Source of the DNA: Castanea sativa
Lineage: Eukaryota > Streptophyta > Magnoliopsida > Fagales > Fagaceae
Reading direction: 5' to 3'
Assembly: GCF_040712315.1 (NCBI RefSeq)
Contig: NC_134013.1
Location: 9,583,001-9,647,000, forward strand
Length of the DNA stretch: 64,000 bases
Shown piece after piece: positions 42,101 to 55,681 of this stretch; position 1 is the stretch's first letter; each line of letters starts with the position of its first letter. A program made the translations under genes and the position numbers. The notes beneath the pieces are model-generated. The model was not told the DNA's origin, did no database searches, and was given only the letters and a program-made list of their open reading frames with translations.

Positions 42101-43136
42101 TGGTTATAAAGCAAATGAATGTGATAAATGTATTTATTCTAAATCATGGAATAATTTACATGTTATTATTAGCCTCTATGTGGATGATATGTTGATTTTT
42201 GGCTCAAATATGCATGTTATAAATGAGACAAAAAATATGCTTAAAAGCCATTTTGATATGAAAGATCTTGGTGAGGCTAATTTTATTTTGGGAATGAAAA
42301 TTACAAAAACATGTGATGGAATATATCTTGATCAATCACATTATGTTGATAAAATATTGAGAAAATATAATTTTCATGATCACAAAAGTGTAGCTACTCC
42401 TTTTGATTCTAGTGTTCATTTATTTCCTGTGAATAATGATGATGAGATTTTTAATCAAAAAGATTATACTAGCATCATTGGTAGTTTGCGTTATGCTACT
42501 GATTGTACTAGATCTGACATTGCATATGTAGTAGGAGTGCTAAGAAGATTTACTAGCAAACTTAGTAAAGATCATTGGCTAGCTATTGAGCGAGTCATGA
42601 GATATTTAATTGGTACCAAAAGTTATGGCTTGTTTTATAAAAAATACCTTGCTATGATTGAAGGTTATAGTGATGCCGATTGAAATACTTTGTCAGGTGA
42701 TTCTCTCTCTACCACTGGTTATATTTTTACCTTAGGTAGTGGTGCAATTTGTTGGAAATCTAAAAAGCAAACAATAATTGCTAATTCAACAATGGAAGTT
42801 GAATTAATAGCATTAGCTTCAGCTAGTGAAGAGGCAAATTGGCTTAGAGATTTGTTATATGAAATTCCACTTTGGAAAAAGCCAATTCCACCTATATTAA
42901 TTCATTGTGATAGCACTGCTGCAATTGGTAGAGTAAAAAACCGTTATTACAATGGTAAATCCAGACCTATAAGAAGAAAGCACAATACCGTGCGATCTTA
43001 TTTGAGTAGTGGCATCATAACTGTGGATTATATTAAATCTAATGATAATCTTGCAGATTCATTTACCAAGGCCTTGGCAAAAGATAGAGTCTGGAATACA
43101 TCGAGGGGGATGGAACTAAAGTCCATAGAATCATGA
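39157..43136 (+). pseudogene. Copia gag-pol polyprotein, broken
   Basis: gag starts at 39157 (MEPTQEKS). TAA at 39592, a frameshift near 39990, TGA at 42066 and TGA at 42681 interrupt it; the two TGAs fall where Trp is conserved. Domains in order: UBN2-type gag, zinc knuckle [14 protein letters not shown] (in the shifted frame, 40012-40053), protease [13 protein letters not shown]-pre-integrase ([11 protein letters not shown]), integrase with D (IHSDLC), D (RSDRGREY) and E (NGVAERKN), reverse transcriptase ([30 protein letters not shown]) and RNase H (GYSDAD; STMEVELIALASASEEANWL). An 18-bp tandem duplication at about 42019-42054 doubles six residues (YGLKQA) in the reverse transcriptase. Confidence 0.95.
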
Positions 43137-43730
43137 GCCATGTATGAGGATACCCAACCCAAAGACCAGAGATCCTGAGAATTGGGTTCAATGGGAAAAA
43201 CGAATCATACGATGGTCATAAGAAATGCACAATTTATTTTGTTAATTATTTATTTTGTAAATAATTTTTTAATTGTTCATCCCTATGATGTAAGTGCATT
43301 TATCCTGTAATGTGGAGAGGTTGAGTAAAAAACTCTTAATGAAATTTGTAGCTCGTATGAGTGGAGTGTCAGAATTACAGAAGCATCCTTGACAAAATTT
43401 CACCTATGTGAGTGTGGGGGTGGGGCCGCTCCCTATGAGATTTGGACTTAATCTCAAATACACTCATGAAACCGGGATCAGCACATGGCCGTAAAGTGCT
43501 AGCTATAAAAGCTCATGTCAACACCTGAGTTGTTATGTGTAAGCAGTGACACTTAATTTTCCTAAAGCAGTCCTAGTTCAAGTCGGAGACCACTACGACT
43601 CTGGAGTTGAGATCGTTGTTTTACTAAGTGAAGGTTCAATGCAGAGCACACCTTCATGATGCATAGTGACCCATCTTTGCCTGGTAATCTCTCTTTAACT
43701 AAAAATTTAATATTAAAATGAGTGGGGGAT
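43137..43730 (+). other. 3' untranslated region of the Copia element
   Basis: About 590 bp without a gene between the pol stop and the 3' LTR, ending in the polypurine tract at about 43720-43729. Confidence 0.7.
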
Positions 43731-44651
43731 TGTTGGAGTATTTTAATATTAAATAATTAAAATGAATAAATGTGATAAAATAAATGTAAAGATGTGGGAG
43801 TGAATGTGGAAGATGAGGAGTTAGTGAAAATGTTTAATCCCACATTGAAAAGGAGAGATGCTATTTTGTTCTTTTTAATTGTGGTGATTAATGGGCTAAT
43901 ATGAATTGTCTCAAATATTGGGCCAGATACGTGCGCAAGGGGAGGTGAAGGGTGAAGGTGTCAAATTTGGAAATGAATCAGCACCTTGGATCCTCCTACT
44001 TGACAGCCCATTAAGAGTAATTACCATATCCATTAGTGAGTAAATGGCCCGAATTAATATTCCATTTTTATTATGAAAAATAATGAGCCATTAACCCACT
44101 TAATGGACTATCCGTTTGGGCCTTTTCATTATTCAGAAAACTCTTTATCTCACCATTAATTGTGTAACTCTAGCCTATCAGAATAATATCCAGCAATTAA
44201 TCTTGTAACACCCACTATATCAGAATAATGGATCTAATTAATCAGATTAATTTGGGTAGTAATTTTGTGAGGCCCATTGAGCCTATAAATAGACTCATTC
44301 AGATATAATCCAGATGACTGCAATATACAAAAAAAAAAAAAAAGAGAGATTCTTGGCAAGGAAGAGTGTTCTTTCTGGTGGAGCTTTAGGCTTGAACACT
44401 TTGTGCAAATATTGTTCTAGCCATACAACACTTGTTGGGCTGTTGTATCCTGGGGGAGACAAGTCAGAAACGGTCTGCACCGGTTACAAAGTTTAACCAA
44501 TCAAGGGCTTGAATCTCCTTAAAGAAAGCGAGTACCGCACCTCAGTCCAAATAGTGTTGTGTAATTTCTCTCTTTAAATTAATAAAAAAATTCAGAAGTA
44601 TTATTTAGTTTCTCTTTGTGTATTTCCATTATCATTGTGTTTGCACCAACA
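43731..44651 (+). repeat. 3' LTR of the Copia element
   Basis: Near-identical to 38212-39135, same ends, same TATA box and same complementary motif. Confidence 0.93.
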
Positions 44652-45525
44652 GTATATCCTCGGCTATGTAAAACTGAGGTAGGAGAAGGGTTGTCTTACG
44701 TCCAAATGTAATATTCTAGAAGATCCTATAAGAAAGGGTAAGCACGGTAGACGTACAAGATAAGAAGAAGTGCTGTGAAATATCTAAGTTAAAGCTATTA
44801 CCACCGCATTGAATACTCTACAACTACTTCAACTACTTCTCTGGCCGCATTAATGGCGAAGTGATGCTTGAGCATCAGGATTCAGCCTTATAGCTGCCTT
44901 CAAAGATTTCAGGGAGAGGTTGATGGGACAAGTATCTAAATCAGTAATCTGATCCATACGTGGAAGATGGAGAGAAGAAGGTGGAGGATATAAAAGGCAA
45001 AGAAAGACATTCAAGGGGGGATCAAAGAAAAAAGAGAGAAAACACTATACACATCAGCATCCATAATTGTAATTTATCTTTGAAAGAGGGAAGGATAATA
45101 CAAATCATCCTTAGCTTGTGTCCGATGACAATTTCTGTTACATAAACAGTCCATTATGTGTGATGTTGTAATCTAGCCCATCATCTTTGTTATCCAATAT
45201 CACTAGAACCTAGATTTCAAGCTCACTTTCTACAAATTTCATTGTATTGGGCTTTTTGGGCCTATCGCATTCTTACGTTTGGGGTCGGGTGCAAATTGTG
45301 ACCTTACATAAAAGATATGACTTATTTTTAGAGATCATTTTTCACTAATTTTTTTTTTATAAAAAAAACTCTATTTCATAGTAAGCTAAATATGAGAAGT
45401 TAGAAAATTGTTTTTCAGCTTATTTAAAATTACTACCAAATATAGAAAAATGAAATATTTTATAAAAAATACTTTTGAAAAACGACTCATTTAAAAAAAA
45501 AATTATTGTTAAAACAAACAGAGCG

Positions 45526-48500
45526 CGGTAATTCACACTTTTAGCTTTAGGATTGCAAATTTTGTTGTCCACAGTTTAGCTAAGTGGGCCATTTTGGGTA
45601 ATTGCACAAGAAATATTCTCATCTTTTCTATCCCTGATGTTTGCCGGGATCATATAAGAGAGAAATGAATCTAATTCCCCCTACATCTTCTTTCGATTTA
45701 TTTTCCTTTTTAAAAATAAGTTTTACTGATATTAAAAAAAAGAAAAAAGAATATAGATATTTTTATTTAGATAAGAGAACATTGTACATGTGACTCGCAA
45801 GTGGAAAGAAAACGGAGACACCTATGGAATTAAAGAGTCCTAATAAGGACCATTACAGCCAACCACTAGTGACTTCTTTTATACCTTATACAGGTCGTTA
45901 TTAGAGACCAGACCACTGGGATACAATGGGGTCCAGTCCTGGCTTGCCTTCTGTGACGCCGCCAAAATCAATAAAATCACCAACCCCACCTAACCTTGAC
46001 ATTCTACCTTCAACCAGAATGCTACGTAAGTTTGAGAACATGTTCAAGATAAAAGTTTCCAAAGAGAAAGATTGAACTTCATGGTTCTTGGGGAAGATAG
46101 CAATTCACTTGGTTTTTACTTCTTTTTAGGAGGAAAATAAACATCATTGCTGACCCAGATTTATTCTGTCTTTTGATTGTCGTATAGAATACCAGTAATT
46201 TGATTGTGCTTCTCTTTGTTAAAGTTATTTCCAATTAATAATAATAATAATAGTAGTAGTAGTAATGGTTTTCATGCCAAAAATAAAAATAAAAACATAA
46301 AAGTAATTGTTAGTAAATTTCATTCATAACATTATAAATATTCAACATTATCTTATATCGAGTTGAAATTAATGGGGAGAGTCAAGTCAAGCTTCCACAT
46401 CTAATGTTCTTATACGTTAAACAAAAAACTGGATTAACATGTGACTTTTTTAAAACACGTGTTATGTTTGTATCTCCTCTAGCACTCTTGTGCATTAGCT
46501 AGAAGTAACAAATACTTTGAGAGAATTCATTTCAAAGTTAAGATTTTAATTCTTAAACTTTAAAATGTACAAAGTTTCACGTGACGTGAAACTAGATACA
46601 CCTTTATAATTGCAATATTAATTCATCTTAATTATTTCAAATGGAAATGAAAATTTGCTAATAGGTAATGTGACCTAGATAAAATGTTCAAATCATTTTT
46701 TTTTTTATGATACAAAAGGTACTTGAAAAAAAAAAATCCTTACAAGATCTAGTAAATTCCAAACCTATCATGTGTGTGTGTATATATATTCTAAATAAAA
46801 TAAAAAATCCCACAACCAAATGAGTACTAATAGGTTTCTCAAAAAAAAAAAAGTACTAATAGTAAAATAAACACTCCAACACATGTAAAAACCCTACATC
46901 ACTTGGATGCAGAAGTTGTAGTAGATTTTTTTGCTAATCCTTCCTATTCTAATTCCATTGTCTCCTTGTGGATGATTGTAAGCAATTGACTTCCCAACTT
47001 TCCCAAACTTATATTAACCACTACTTTCAAGAAGCAAACAAGAGTACTGATAGCCTAACCAAAATAAAATCTCTTTAGGATTTGAAATTTGTTTTTGTAT
47101 AATAGTCTGCATGTGGACCTAGTTATTGTGACACAGTTATTGTTTTTGAGGTTGATTGACTGTGGATTGTATTCTAACATGCTTTGCATTTAGTTTTGTT
47201 TAATGCAATTTCCCATTTTACCCCCAAGGAAAAAAAAAAAAAAAAACCATATCACAGATGGGAGAAAATGCGCAAAATAATGTCTGTTCAATATAAAGTC
47301 TTCCGCGTGGTGACAGCCCCTCCTCACCAAAGCGTCAGATGTTCAAATCCAATTTAATAACAATGATGTAGTTTTTATTATTATTATTTTTATACAAGAT
47401 AAAATTTCTACTCTAGCCTAATCTAAATGTATATATGTGTGAAACTTCCTTCTAGAGACTTAAACCCGACATTTATCCCTCACACCCTACAAGCACTACA
47501 AGCATTTATTCTTGTAGAGGAACCGTCGCACCAAAGGGGAACAATGGTACAATGCTGTAGTTTTAAGTGGTAATGATTAGTGAGTTACAGTTAGCTCATT
47601 TAGTAAAATCTCTGATGGTTATATAAGAGATCTGAAGTTCAATCTCTCGCCTACACGAAAAACTGATTGATAATTGGATCTAATGATAAACAACTATTAT
47701 CAAGAGCAAGCGCTGTAATTTGAAACTCCCTTAAAAAAAAAATAGTAAAAATTTAACAAGAAATCAAGCGGTTTTCAATCACTATTTTTCTTTCCTCCAA
47801 AATTCCAAAAACTTTCTCATTAGAATTAATTTAAAAAGAATCCACTTAGTTTACACTTAACAATCACTAATTTTTTTTATTACCAAAAATTCAATAACAC
47901 TGTTAATATTTTGTTATTTATATAAATCATTGATAATGTGTAACCACTAAAAAAACACCAACTTTGTCAAAACTACATCTTATCCGTGAAACAGTCTCTC
48001 ATCCATTTCAAACCAAATAAAAAGAAAATCTAGTTTCTTTCCACTTTCCCACTTCTTTTCTCTCCTCTTCATGATCACTCTTCTTCGTCTTCGTCTCCAT
48101 TTCCCCTCTCTGTGGAAGGGTGACACCCAGTTGCCCACGTAGACATCTTAAAGGAGTAAAATCTTCAATTAACCACAATAAACTGCTATTAGGCACTTTA
48201 ATCCTAGTTGATAATACAAATGGACAATTGAGAGTGCTTACTAACCCCCCCCCCCCCCCCTCCCCCTCTCTTCCTCTTTTTTTTCTCTTCTTTTCCCTCT
48301 TTCTTCTAGAAGGTTTAAGTTGTATCAAATCACATAATTCAATGAGTTCACACCTCCCCCTTTATAAGTTTTAGGAGGAGGAAAGGCCGTGGATTCAAGA
48401 AATCAAGACTCATTGAATGCGTGTATAACTTATCCAAAAAAAAAAAAAAAACTCATATATCCACTGTTAACCAAGGACAATCATAGCAAAGAAAAAGGAG

Positions 48501-48911
48501 TCAAGGCACTGAAACCCCGAAATTCTGAGGCTGGTGCACTAGTCACTAAAGTTCACTAAATTTATATACAAGAGCTCAGCAAATATAATAGAAGATAAAA
48601 GGTACTAGTGAAACATCATCATCAAATAAATAGATAACGCACTGCAACCAAACATCCCATAGAGCTGCTTGCCTAACAGTGAAGCACAGCCCGACAATAC
48701 GCTGGTGACACAGAATAGCCCATAAGCTTGGGAAACAGCAACAGAATATTATAAAGAAACCAAGAGCACATGCTCAAAAAGTACATTTGCATTAGAGTTC
48801 GTATTTACATATATTCACAAGCTTGCTATATATATATAGGTAGATGGGAGGAGAGTCATCAATGATATGTGGCCGATCTCATCCACTTTGAACAATGTTT
48901 TTATGTACAGT
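45526..48911. other. Long gene-poor spacer
   Basis: No supported gene. Contains an (AAT)n/(AGT)n stretch near 46236-46264, a diverged dispersed repeat at about 47497-47560 shared with 790-860, and a run of 16 C at 48245-48260 in a CT-rich tract. ORFs around 48010-48370 are low-complexity products of that tract. Confidence 0.6.
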
Positions 48912-51900
48912 TTAAATTGTCCAAGAGCTGAAAAAGAAAATGAAAAACTTGTCACTTAACTATGTCAGTTGCATTAACATTTTTTGTTTTGTGTGTGTGG
49001 GGGGGGGGGGGGGGAGTGGAATTGCAAGTGATTAAACAAGGTTTTCCCTCTTTTTTTGGTTGTGGGGAGGGAGGGTGTGTCAGAGAGAGAGAGTAATGAT
49101 CCTGCAATCATAGCAAAAAATTCTTCAATTGAATTGGGAGTAACAATGAGCTCCATACCTGTTATTTATATTCCTTTTAGCCCGGAGTTGACTGAGTTTG
49201 TCCCTCCACTGAGCTGTAAGTAGAGCATCAAAAAACATGAGAATTCCTACGCTCTAACATGGAGGAAATATCAACCATTTTGTTCTCTTTTACTATTATT
49301 ATTATTTTTGTGGAAGGGAGGGGATGCAAAGGTGCTAGCATTCCATTTTATTATGGTTCATTAGGGATACTCAGGTTATTTTCAAAAAACCAAAACAACC
49401 AGACCGCCCATGATGGGATCCATAGTAGCATCAATGCATCATTCTTATAAAGCATTAACATCTTGTTATTATTTGATTTTCCATAATGACCCCAGTTACA
49501 AAATGGATGGTGCCTTGAAATGATTAAAGAGAAAATCACTATCTTCATTTAAAAAATAATAATCAGAGGATAAAATAACTGAATATTTTCATTAATTGAA
49601 GAATACCATGCACAATATGACCAGTTCCCTTCCAAGTGATGACGCCTAATGGTCAGAGAATCAAGTTCTTACAAACAAGACTCATGGCATGATGGCCCTG
49701 AACCCACTTACTAGCAGAAAGCATAATGTCATATCAATATCTAAGGCTATTGTTCAAAATTGCAGTAAATTGCCATTTGTGAATTCAATATCATCTACTT
49801 TGCATTTTTTATCAACCTTTAAAAATAATGTTGAAATTCTAAGAAGAGGACAAAAGTATACCAGCATCCCTATAGCGTTCTTCAACAGCAGCAATCAGCA
49901 TGTTGCGCACAAGATTAAACTCCTTTGTTTCAATGCACGGTTGACCAGTTGGCCTGAAACCAAAACATCTTCATAAGCACCTCTCTTTCACCAAATACAG
50001 GGTCATAATATAAATAGATAGCCACTACTTTCAAATTTCTCATTTATCAACTTCCAGAATCTACAGCCAACAGAGTGGGTCAATGTGAACCTCTTAAGCC
50101 ACAGCAAACAATTGTAATAGATAACAGATAACAGTCAAATTATCAGATTGTAGAAAAGTCAGGTTCACTGGATGGAAAGATGCACATAATTTTTATAATA
50201 GAAAAACTTATCTATTCAAACAAAACACCCAGATTACAACTTGTGGGGACATACAACACATTAATTTGCTCCTAGTGAAGGAAACTAAGTGGAAAAAAAA
50301 GAAGGCTCCAGTGATCACAGGAGTTACCGATCCATTTCAGTAAATAGTAAGCCATCTGAAGCAGGGGTTTGTGTAAACAGCTTCCCAGATTCAATAACTC
50401 TCATTCCATCACTATATGCCAAGTACTTGTTCACTTGAATTGGCACCTGCCCATGAAACACAAATGGTCAGTTGATCAGTAATTTAATAATAAGCATTTA
50501 AAGCCTTCATATTTCAAAGTATGCAATATAGCAAATTTCTAAAGCTTACAAAAGTCAATCTTAGAGAATACCATATCTACAATACCTTGTGTCAGCAGTA
50601 GGCCTACCACCACCATTCATACTTTACATTAAAAGGATGAACTACATAATTAGCATTTGTCTATTGCATTTCATGGCATCAAAAGGAGTTCCCATACTAA
50701 GGAAATCAAAAAGGCGTCCTGTGAAGACTATAATTTTATTACTTCTGAAAGAAACAAACAAACTGCAATAATTTTTTTATATTTATTTATAATAAAATAA
50801 ATTTTTAAAAAAAGAAAGCAAAATCGAATAATCAGAACACCAAAGATATTAAATAGCATATTCAAATGCATGTCTAACACAGCATTATGCATTATTGAAT
50901 CTGATATAGCAAGAGTGAATAGACAATCAGGCATTACATATAACATATTAAGCACAAGGCACCAGATATATAGGTAAATTTATAAATATCCAATATAAAG
51001 AACTACCTAAATCTTGGCTAGACAAGTATAAGGACTTCACCCTTCATGCATATTAATAAGATTCCAGATACAATGACCACCACGACCTTGTTCAGAAATG
51101 CAAAGCACACAATTGTAAGCTCCACATTCAGCCCAATTTGAAGTAGCCAAATTACTATCCATTCACTATCCTTTCCTCCTACCCTCAATCTTAAGCAGGT
51201 TCCAAGACAAGCAATGCAATTCATCATACCAACTAAATGAGTATCAATATCTCCAGCTTCATACATTTAATTCCATGTATCAAAAAATGGCTATCATAAT
51301 AGCCAGGGCACAAGCAAAGATAATCATGGTCATGCTTGGTTGAAATGTGACATTCTTATCCTCTAGCACTAATTAAATTGATCAGGCTTATCATCCATCT
51401 TCCCTGTCATAGCAAACCTTAATCTATCCACATTCAAGTTTCTGTTGATATTACCTTTATAATGTTTATAAGAACCACTTTATGCCATTGTAAATCCCTT
51501 TTAAGATAATGGTGAGTTCCATGACAGAAAACCATATCAAAAAGGTTCATGAACAACACACATAGAGTACCTTGCATCTTACTGCAATGTTGATGGCATC
51601 TGAAGGTCGAAGGTCAAAACTGACACACTCCGTCTCATTACCCACCTGTCATGACATTGAACAGTCCAACCCGTCACAACAATGTATGGTTGTACATTTT
51701 CACACATTCCACCACACCCCCCCCCCCCCTCCCACCCAAAAAGAAAAAAGAAAAAAGAAAAAAAGATAAAGATAAAGATAAAGGAGAACTAAAGTACAAG
51801 GGTATAGATTATATGCCTTGGTGAGGTATAACTGAGCAAAATATGCTTCATGCACTCTCTTAGTAACTCTAACAATTCTGACCTGCATTAACAGAAAATA

Positions 51901-53132
51901 AGTATCATATTCAAAATCATGAAGAAAGCACGTTCAAGTGGCACAATCTGATTGTAAGAGAGGAATAAACAGACAAACATACTTCATAGCCCATCTTATC
52001 AATCATCTCCTTAACCACTTGATAGAGAGTGGGTCTAGCCTGACAAAAATAACCACATAGTAATCTTCAGCAAAGCTATTGGACATAAAACCAAGTTTTC
52101 CTTAGTCAGATTTTGATAGTGAAATATCCCACGTATAAAAATTCTAATTCAATAAGGAAAGGAGAAGGAGTAGGGAGAATTGATGCGTACAATTGGAACA
52201 TTGCGCACTGCTGCCATGAGCAAAACACTTGGCATTTCCACTGAAAATAAAGGCAAACACAAATTTCAAAATGACAGAAATTAATGCAATATCTGATATA
52301 TACTTTAGAAATGAAGATCTTCTAGAAAGAATCAGAAACAAGAATTTTGTTTTTGGGACAAGAAATGGAGGAGAGAATCGGAAGCAAGATATACATACAA
52401 ACAATTATGGGAAGAAGAAGGCCAGTCCCATCTTCCATTTTCAATACAATTGCAGGATGTGGAGCATAATCTGGCAGATGCCCACCCTGAGGGTTGTTGT
52501 GGACACATCTTAGATGCCTACCATCCCTCATTTTGATCATGAAACCATCTATTCCACTCTTCACCTCAACTATATCAAAAAGCAAATGGAAATATCAATT
52601 AATGAAAAGCTGATCATCACAGCATATGAAAATCTGTGGTAATATTATTAACAGGCAAGTGACCCATACTATCATTTTTCAATGGAATTTTTAGACCCAA
52701 AATCATCTCTGCTGAAATAAATTACTAGCATATATATATATGAGCAATAAGAAACAAAATGGGTCTCAAACAATCCACAATTATATGAGAATTACGCGCA
52801 AAGACATGAGCTAGCCACTGGCTTAACTTACCAGCTTCAATCACACTAGAGTTAACATAATCTTCATCATTTATGTTGAAGTTCTCTGCCATGCTTCCAT
52901 TCCCATCGGACGGTGAGCTGTAACTACAATGCACTGTCTTGCATTTTTGCAAGTGTAATTGGTGAGGCAAAATCCCAACTTTAGTCTTGCTACATTTGAT
53001 CCCTTTCAATCCCCAGAATTCACTTCTAAGAAGCCTAGCCTTCATGAAAGGTCCAATAGTTGGCAGGGTGTAAAATCCCACTTGTTTTACACGAACAGAG
53101 GGACAAATCACTGGTCCTTGCAGAGACCCCAT
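48912..53132 (-). CDS. Bifunctional nuclease with BFN (DUF151) and C-terminal UVR-like region (BBD family)
   Basis: Coding exons: 53132-52832, 52569-52399, 52240-52191, 52039-51983, 51882-51817, 51645-51571, 50446-50328, 49953-49862, 49213-49159, 48927-48912, in phase, 333 residues. Starts MGSLQGPVICPSVRVKQVG. The BFN domain spans about residues 125-270 (GRHLRCVHNNPQGGHLPDY, RPTLYQVVKEMIDKMGYEV, CVSFDLRPSDAINIAVRCKV). A UVR-like end follows (ERYRDA, then AQWRDKLSQLRAKRN). Plant BBD proteins are reported to degrade RNA and DNA and to act in stress and ABA responses. The last exon is the least sure: reading through from 49159 to a stop at 49125 is possible, but a strong CTTTTTCAG acceptor supports 48927. 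The intron after 51817 begins GC. Confidence 0.9.
51646..51816 (-). other. GC-AG intron in the BBD gene
   Basis: Donor CCAAG|GCATAT, acceptor GACAG. It joins the conserved LYLTK and VGNETECVSF blocks in frame. The nearest GT would shift frame. The intron also carries a run of 13 C. Confidence 0.7.
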
Positions 53133-54785
53133 ATTTCAATACCTACTAAACATTTGAAGGGTTCAAAACAAATGTTATGAAAGACAAAGAAATAGGAATA
53201 TAAACATAAAGAACCAGCTCAATGAATTAAAGTTCACAGCTTTAACATATAAAAGGGATTCTCTTACAAACATATATTAAATTTTAATTTTAGATTTTTC
53301 ATGATTTCGAATTTTTATGGGACCCCCCAAAAAGAAAATCAACGAAACCAGCCAAATATACACTAGGCACCAACTGACTCATGTAGATCAGGTTGGGTTA
53401 TTTAAGAATCTAATAAATAAACAACTTATAACATAAGGTTTCATATTATATTTTTCTTTTTTCTTTTTTCTTTTCAACTTTCTCGGGAACCAAACAGAGA
53501 CAAACGTTTTGGAGTGGCAGCGTGTTTCTTTCTCTCTCTCTCTCTCTGTGGAATTTGCTTAGTTGTGAATTTCTATCAGTGAGTTAGAATAAAAAGAAAT
53601 AGATCAAAACCCATAATCAATCACACCTGAGAGCCTAAGATCAACAACGATCAATACCTCTTAATCGCCGATCACAGCTACAAACAGAGACTTTTTTGCT
53701 TTGCTTTTCAGTTTCTCCCAAGATTTAAGAATTCCGGTAAATTGAAATTTCCTGGGAAAGTAAAATCCAAAGAAAACGAAAACGTAAGACGACCGGTACG
53801 TGAGAGTATTAATATGTACAAATTGTTAAAAGATCCGAATCGAGGAAAACCAGAAATCGGGAAGATTTAAGGTGGGAAGTGGTCGGATTTTTAGTGAGAT
53901 GAGAAGAGAGCTTGTAGATGAAGAAAACTGTTTGTTGGGTTGAGATTAGAACTGACCAGACCGACAATATAAGGATTGGATAACAGAAATGAGAGACTTT
54001 CGATAAGATAAGAGGTTCTCTTGTAGAGAGAGTCTCAGATTATTAAAGACTTTCGAGTTCGAAGAGGTACAACATTAATCAATCATTTCTTTGTCCAATT
54101 ACTGTTATGGCCCTATTGGTTCACTAATGGTATAACTATAGCTTTCTCTTTTTTATTTTTTATTTATTAAGCCTAATGTGGATTGAATTAAGGTTTGATT
54201 AAGGAAAAAAATGAAGTATTTGAAGTGATGATGACTATTCTAGAATGATTGTTCTTATTTGACCAAAACATCTATATCTCTTATTCCCTTAAAAAAAATT
54301 TTCTATATCTCTTAATTACAACTCACTTTGCTCGATAATCTTTGGGAACCATTAATATTTACACCTAATTAAGTATTTATGGAATTTAAAACTTCACTTC
54401 ATCTTCCTTGTGTGTATGTTTGTTTCTAAAGGAAAAAGAGTATTTAGGGACTATGTCACACTACTTTGTGGAATCATGCATTCCTGTTAGTGACATTTCA
54501 CAACCTATGAAAAAAAAAATTTGTAGAAATTAGTTAAGGTTTTTAGCAAAAAATGTTTATAAGGGAATGAAAACAAGGTATATGGATATTGAAATAAGAT
54601 TTTCATTATATGATAAGAATGATAGGGGTAATTCTTATTTTAAAAAAAAAAAAAGGGAAAGGGAGTCATTTAAGATTGTTTGAGCAGGTGTAACTATGAA
54701 TAATTAATGTACCAATGAATAAAAATTGTGTGATTTAAGTAAAGGGAATAAAAGGAGGTAGATGGATATTAAATAGTATACTTTT
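53133..54785. other. BBD gene upstream region and spacer
   Basis: 53133-54060 should hold the leader and promoter of the BBD gene, including a (CT)n tract at about 53526-53548. Beyond that AT-rich, no gene. Confidence 0.5.
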
Positions 54786-55452
54786 TGATAGAGTATGATA
54801 AAGTACCAACTCCGATATCGTCCATAGAGGTCGTTTGTGACAAGGCCAGCGAAGCAAGGACTATAAAAACCTCGTCAATGATTATCTCGTCCATGGAGGA
54901 AGAAGCTTGGACGAGATTCGTATGATCAGGGAAAAAAAACCACGACGTCTCGTCTTGGAGAGCCACAAACCTCGTCTTGAACAAAAGTCATCCATAAGAG
55001 GAACGACCTTTGTTACTAAGCGAGATATGCTCAACAGGAAGATCCTTGGACGAGACCTTTACACTTGTAAAATTTTCGAGTGTGTTATAACTCCTTATTA
55101 CACGCATAACTTCCAGTAACCGTTCTGTGAGAAATATATAACTCCTAAGCAGTTGTAAAGTTATCTTTGAACACTCACACCTTCTCGAATCCAAGGGAGG
55201 TTACAAGTTTGATAACTGTCTTTAAGACACTATATAAACACCCATTTAGACAAAACAATGTACGTTTTTACATTGCTCAAAAATTTGGAACTCCAAAAAT
55301 ATAGATAGAAAACTAACTTTGCTATCGGAGGGTTCTTGGCCGGCGACCCCGGTCACTTTTGATCGCTTTTCTTTCTTTTTCAGGCCATCGAGAGAGCAAG
55401 TAGTCATTTCAAGTCCGAAACATTCAGCTTACTGATTTTCTTCACATTATCA
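54786..55452 (-). mobile_element. Solo LTR, family A, minus orientation
   Basis: On the minus strand it starts TGATAATGTG and ends CTCTATCA; flanked by CTTTT at 54781-54785 and 55453-55457. Same family as 15634-16287. Confidence 0.8.
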
Positions 55453-55681
55453 CTTTTGGGTATGAAAAAATGACCAATAAAAATACATATGATTTTGGAT
55501 ATGTAAAAATAAACAAACTGAGTCAAAGGTTTTGTACTAAATGATACGAATAATAGAAAACTACTTTGTAATCTTATGCATACACATAGATATATTTAAA
55601 AATAAACATAATTAGATACATATTAAAATTATTACTTAAATTGAATACTAATGATTATCATTTTTATGTTTTTGTTAACAC

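Larger units (their letters stand above)
38212..44651 (+). mobile_element. Complete Copia LTR retrotransposon
   Basis: 5' LTR 38212-39135 (924 bp), 3' LTR 43731-44651 (921 bp), ends TGTTGG...CCAACA, target duplication GTATA (38207-38211 and 44652-44656). gag-pol runs 39157-43136 with few breaks. A purine tract AGTGGGGGAT lies directly before the 3' LTR. LTRs differ at only a few percent of positions by eye, so insertion is fairly recent. Four point breaks in gag-pol make it defective. Confidence 0.95.
38026..45308. mobile_element. Solo LTR inserted in the MITE and itself split by a Copia element
   Basis: Begins TGTAGGGTCA at 38026 and ends TGACCTTACA at 45308, flanked by the 5-bp duplication TAAAA (38021-38025, 45309-45313). 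Without the Copia insertion it is about 838 bp. No PBS or coding region, so a solo LTR. Confidence 0.75.
37912..45525. mobile_element. MITE (family B) split by nested LTR insertions
   Basis: The left part (about 37912-38025) and right part (45309-45525, ending CAAACAGAGCG) together match the intact MITE at 55685-56012, for example 'gagtcaaa(a/g)gaaaa...gatcaatataaaa' on the left and 'ttatttttagagat' and 'cagcttatttaaa' on the right. The break falls at a solo LTR with its own target duplication. The left terminal repeat is degraded. Confidence 0.75.

Noticed and set aside
48008..48374. ORFs on both strands (KRKKRGREGEGGGGG; PPPPPSPSLPLF)
   Set aside because: Translation of a CT/GA low-complexity tract with a C-run; composition alone explains them.
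49125..49158. Read-through end of the BBD gene (stop at 49125)
   Set aside because: Possible but less likely than splicing to 48927, which has a strong pyrimidine tract and acceptor and keeps phase; kept as the alternative.
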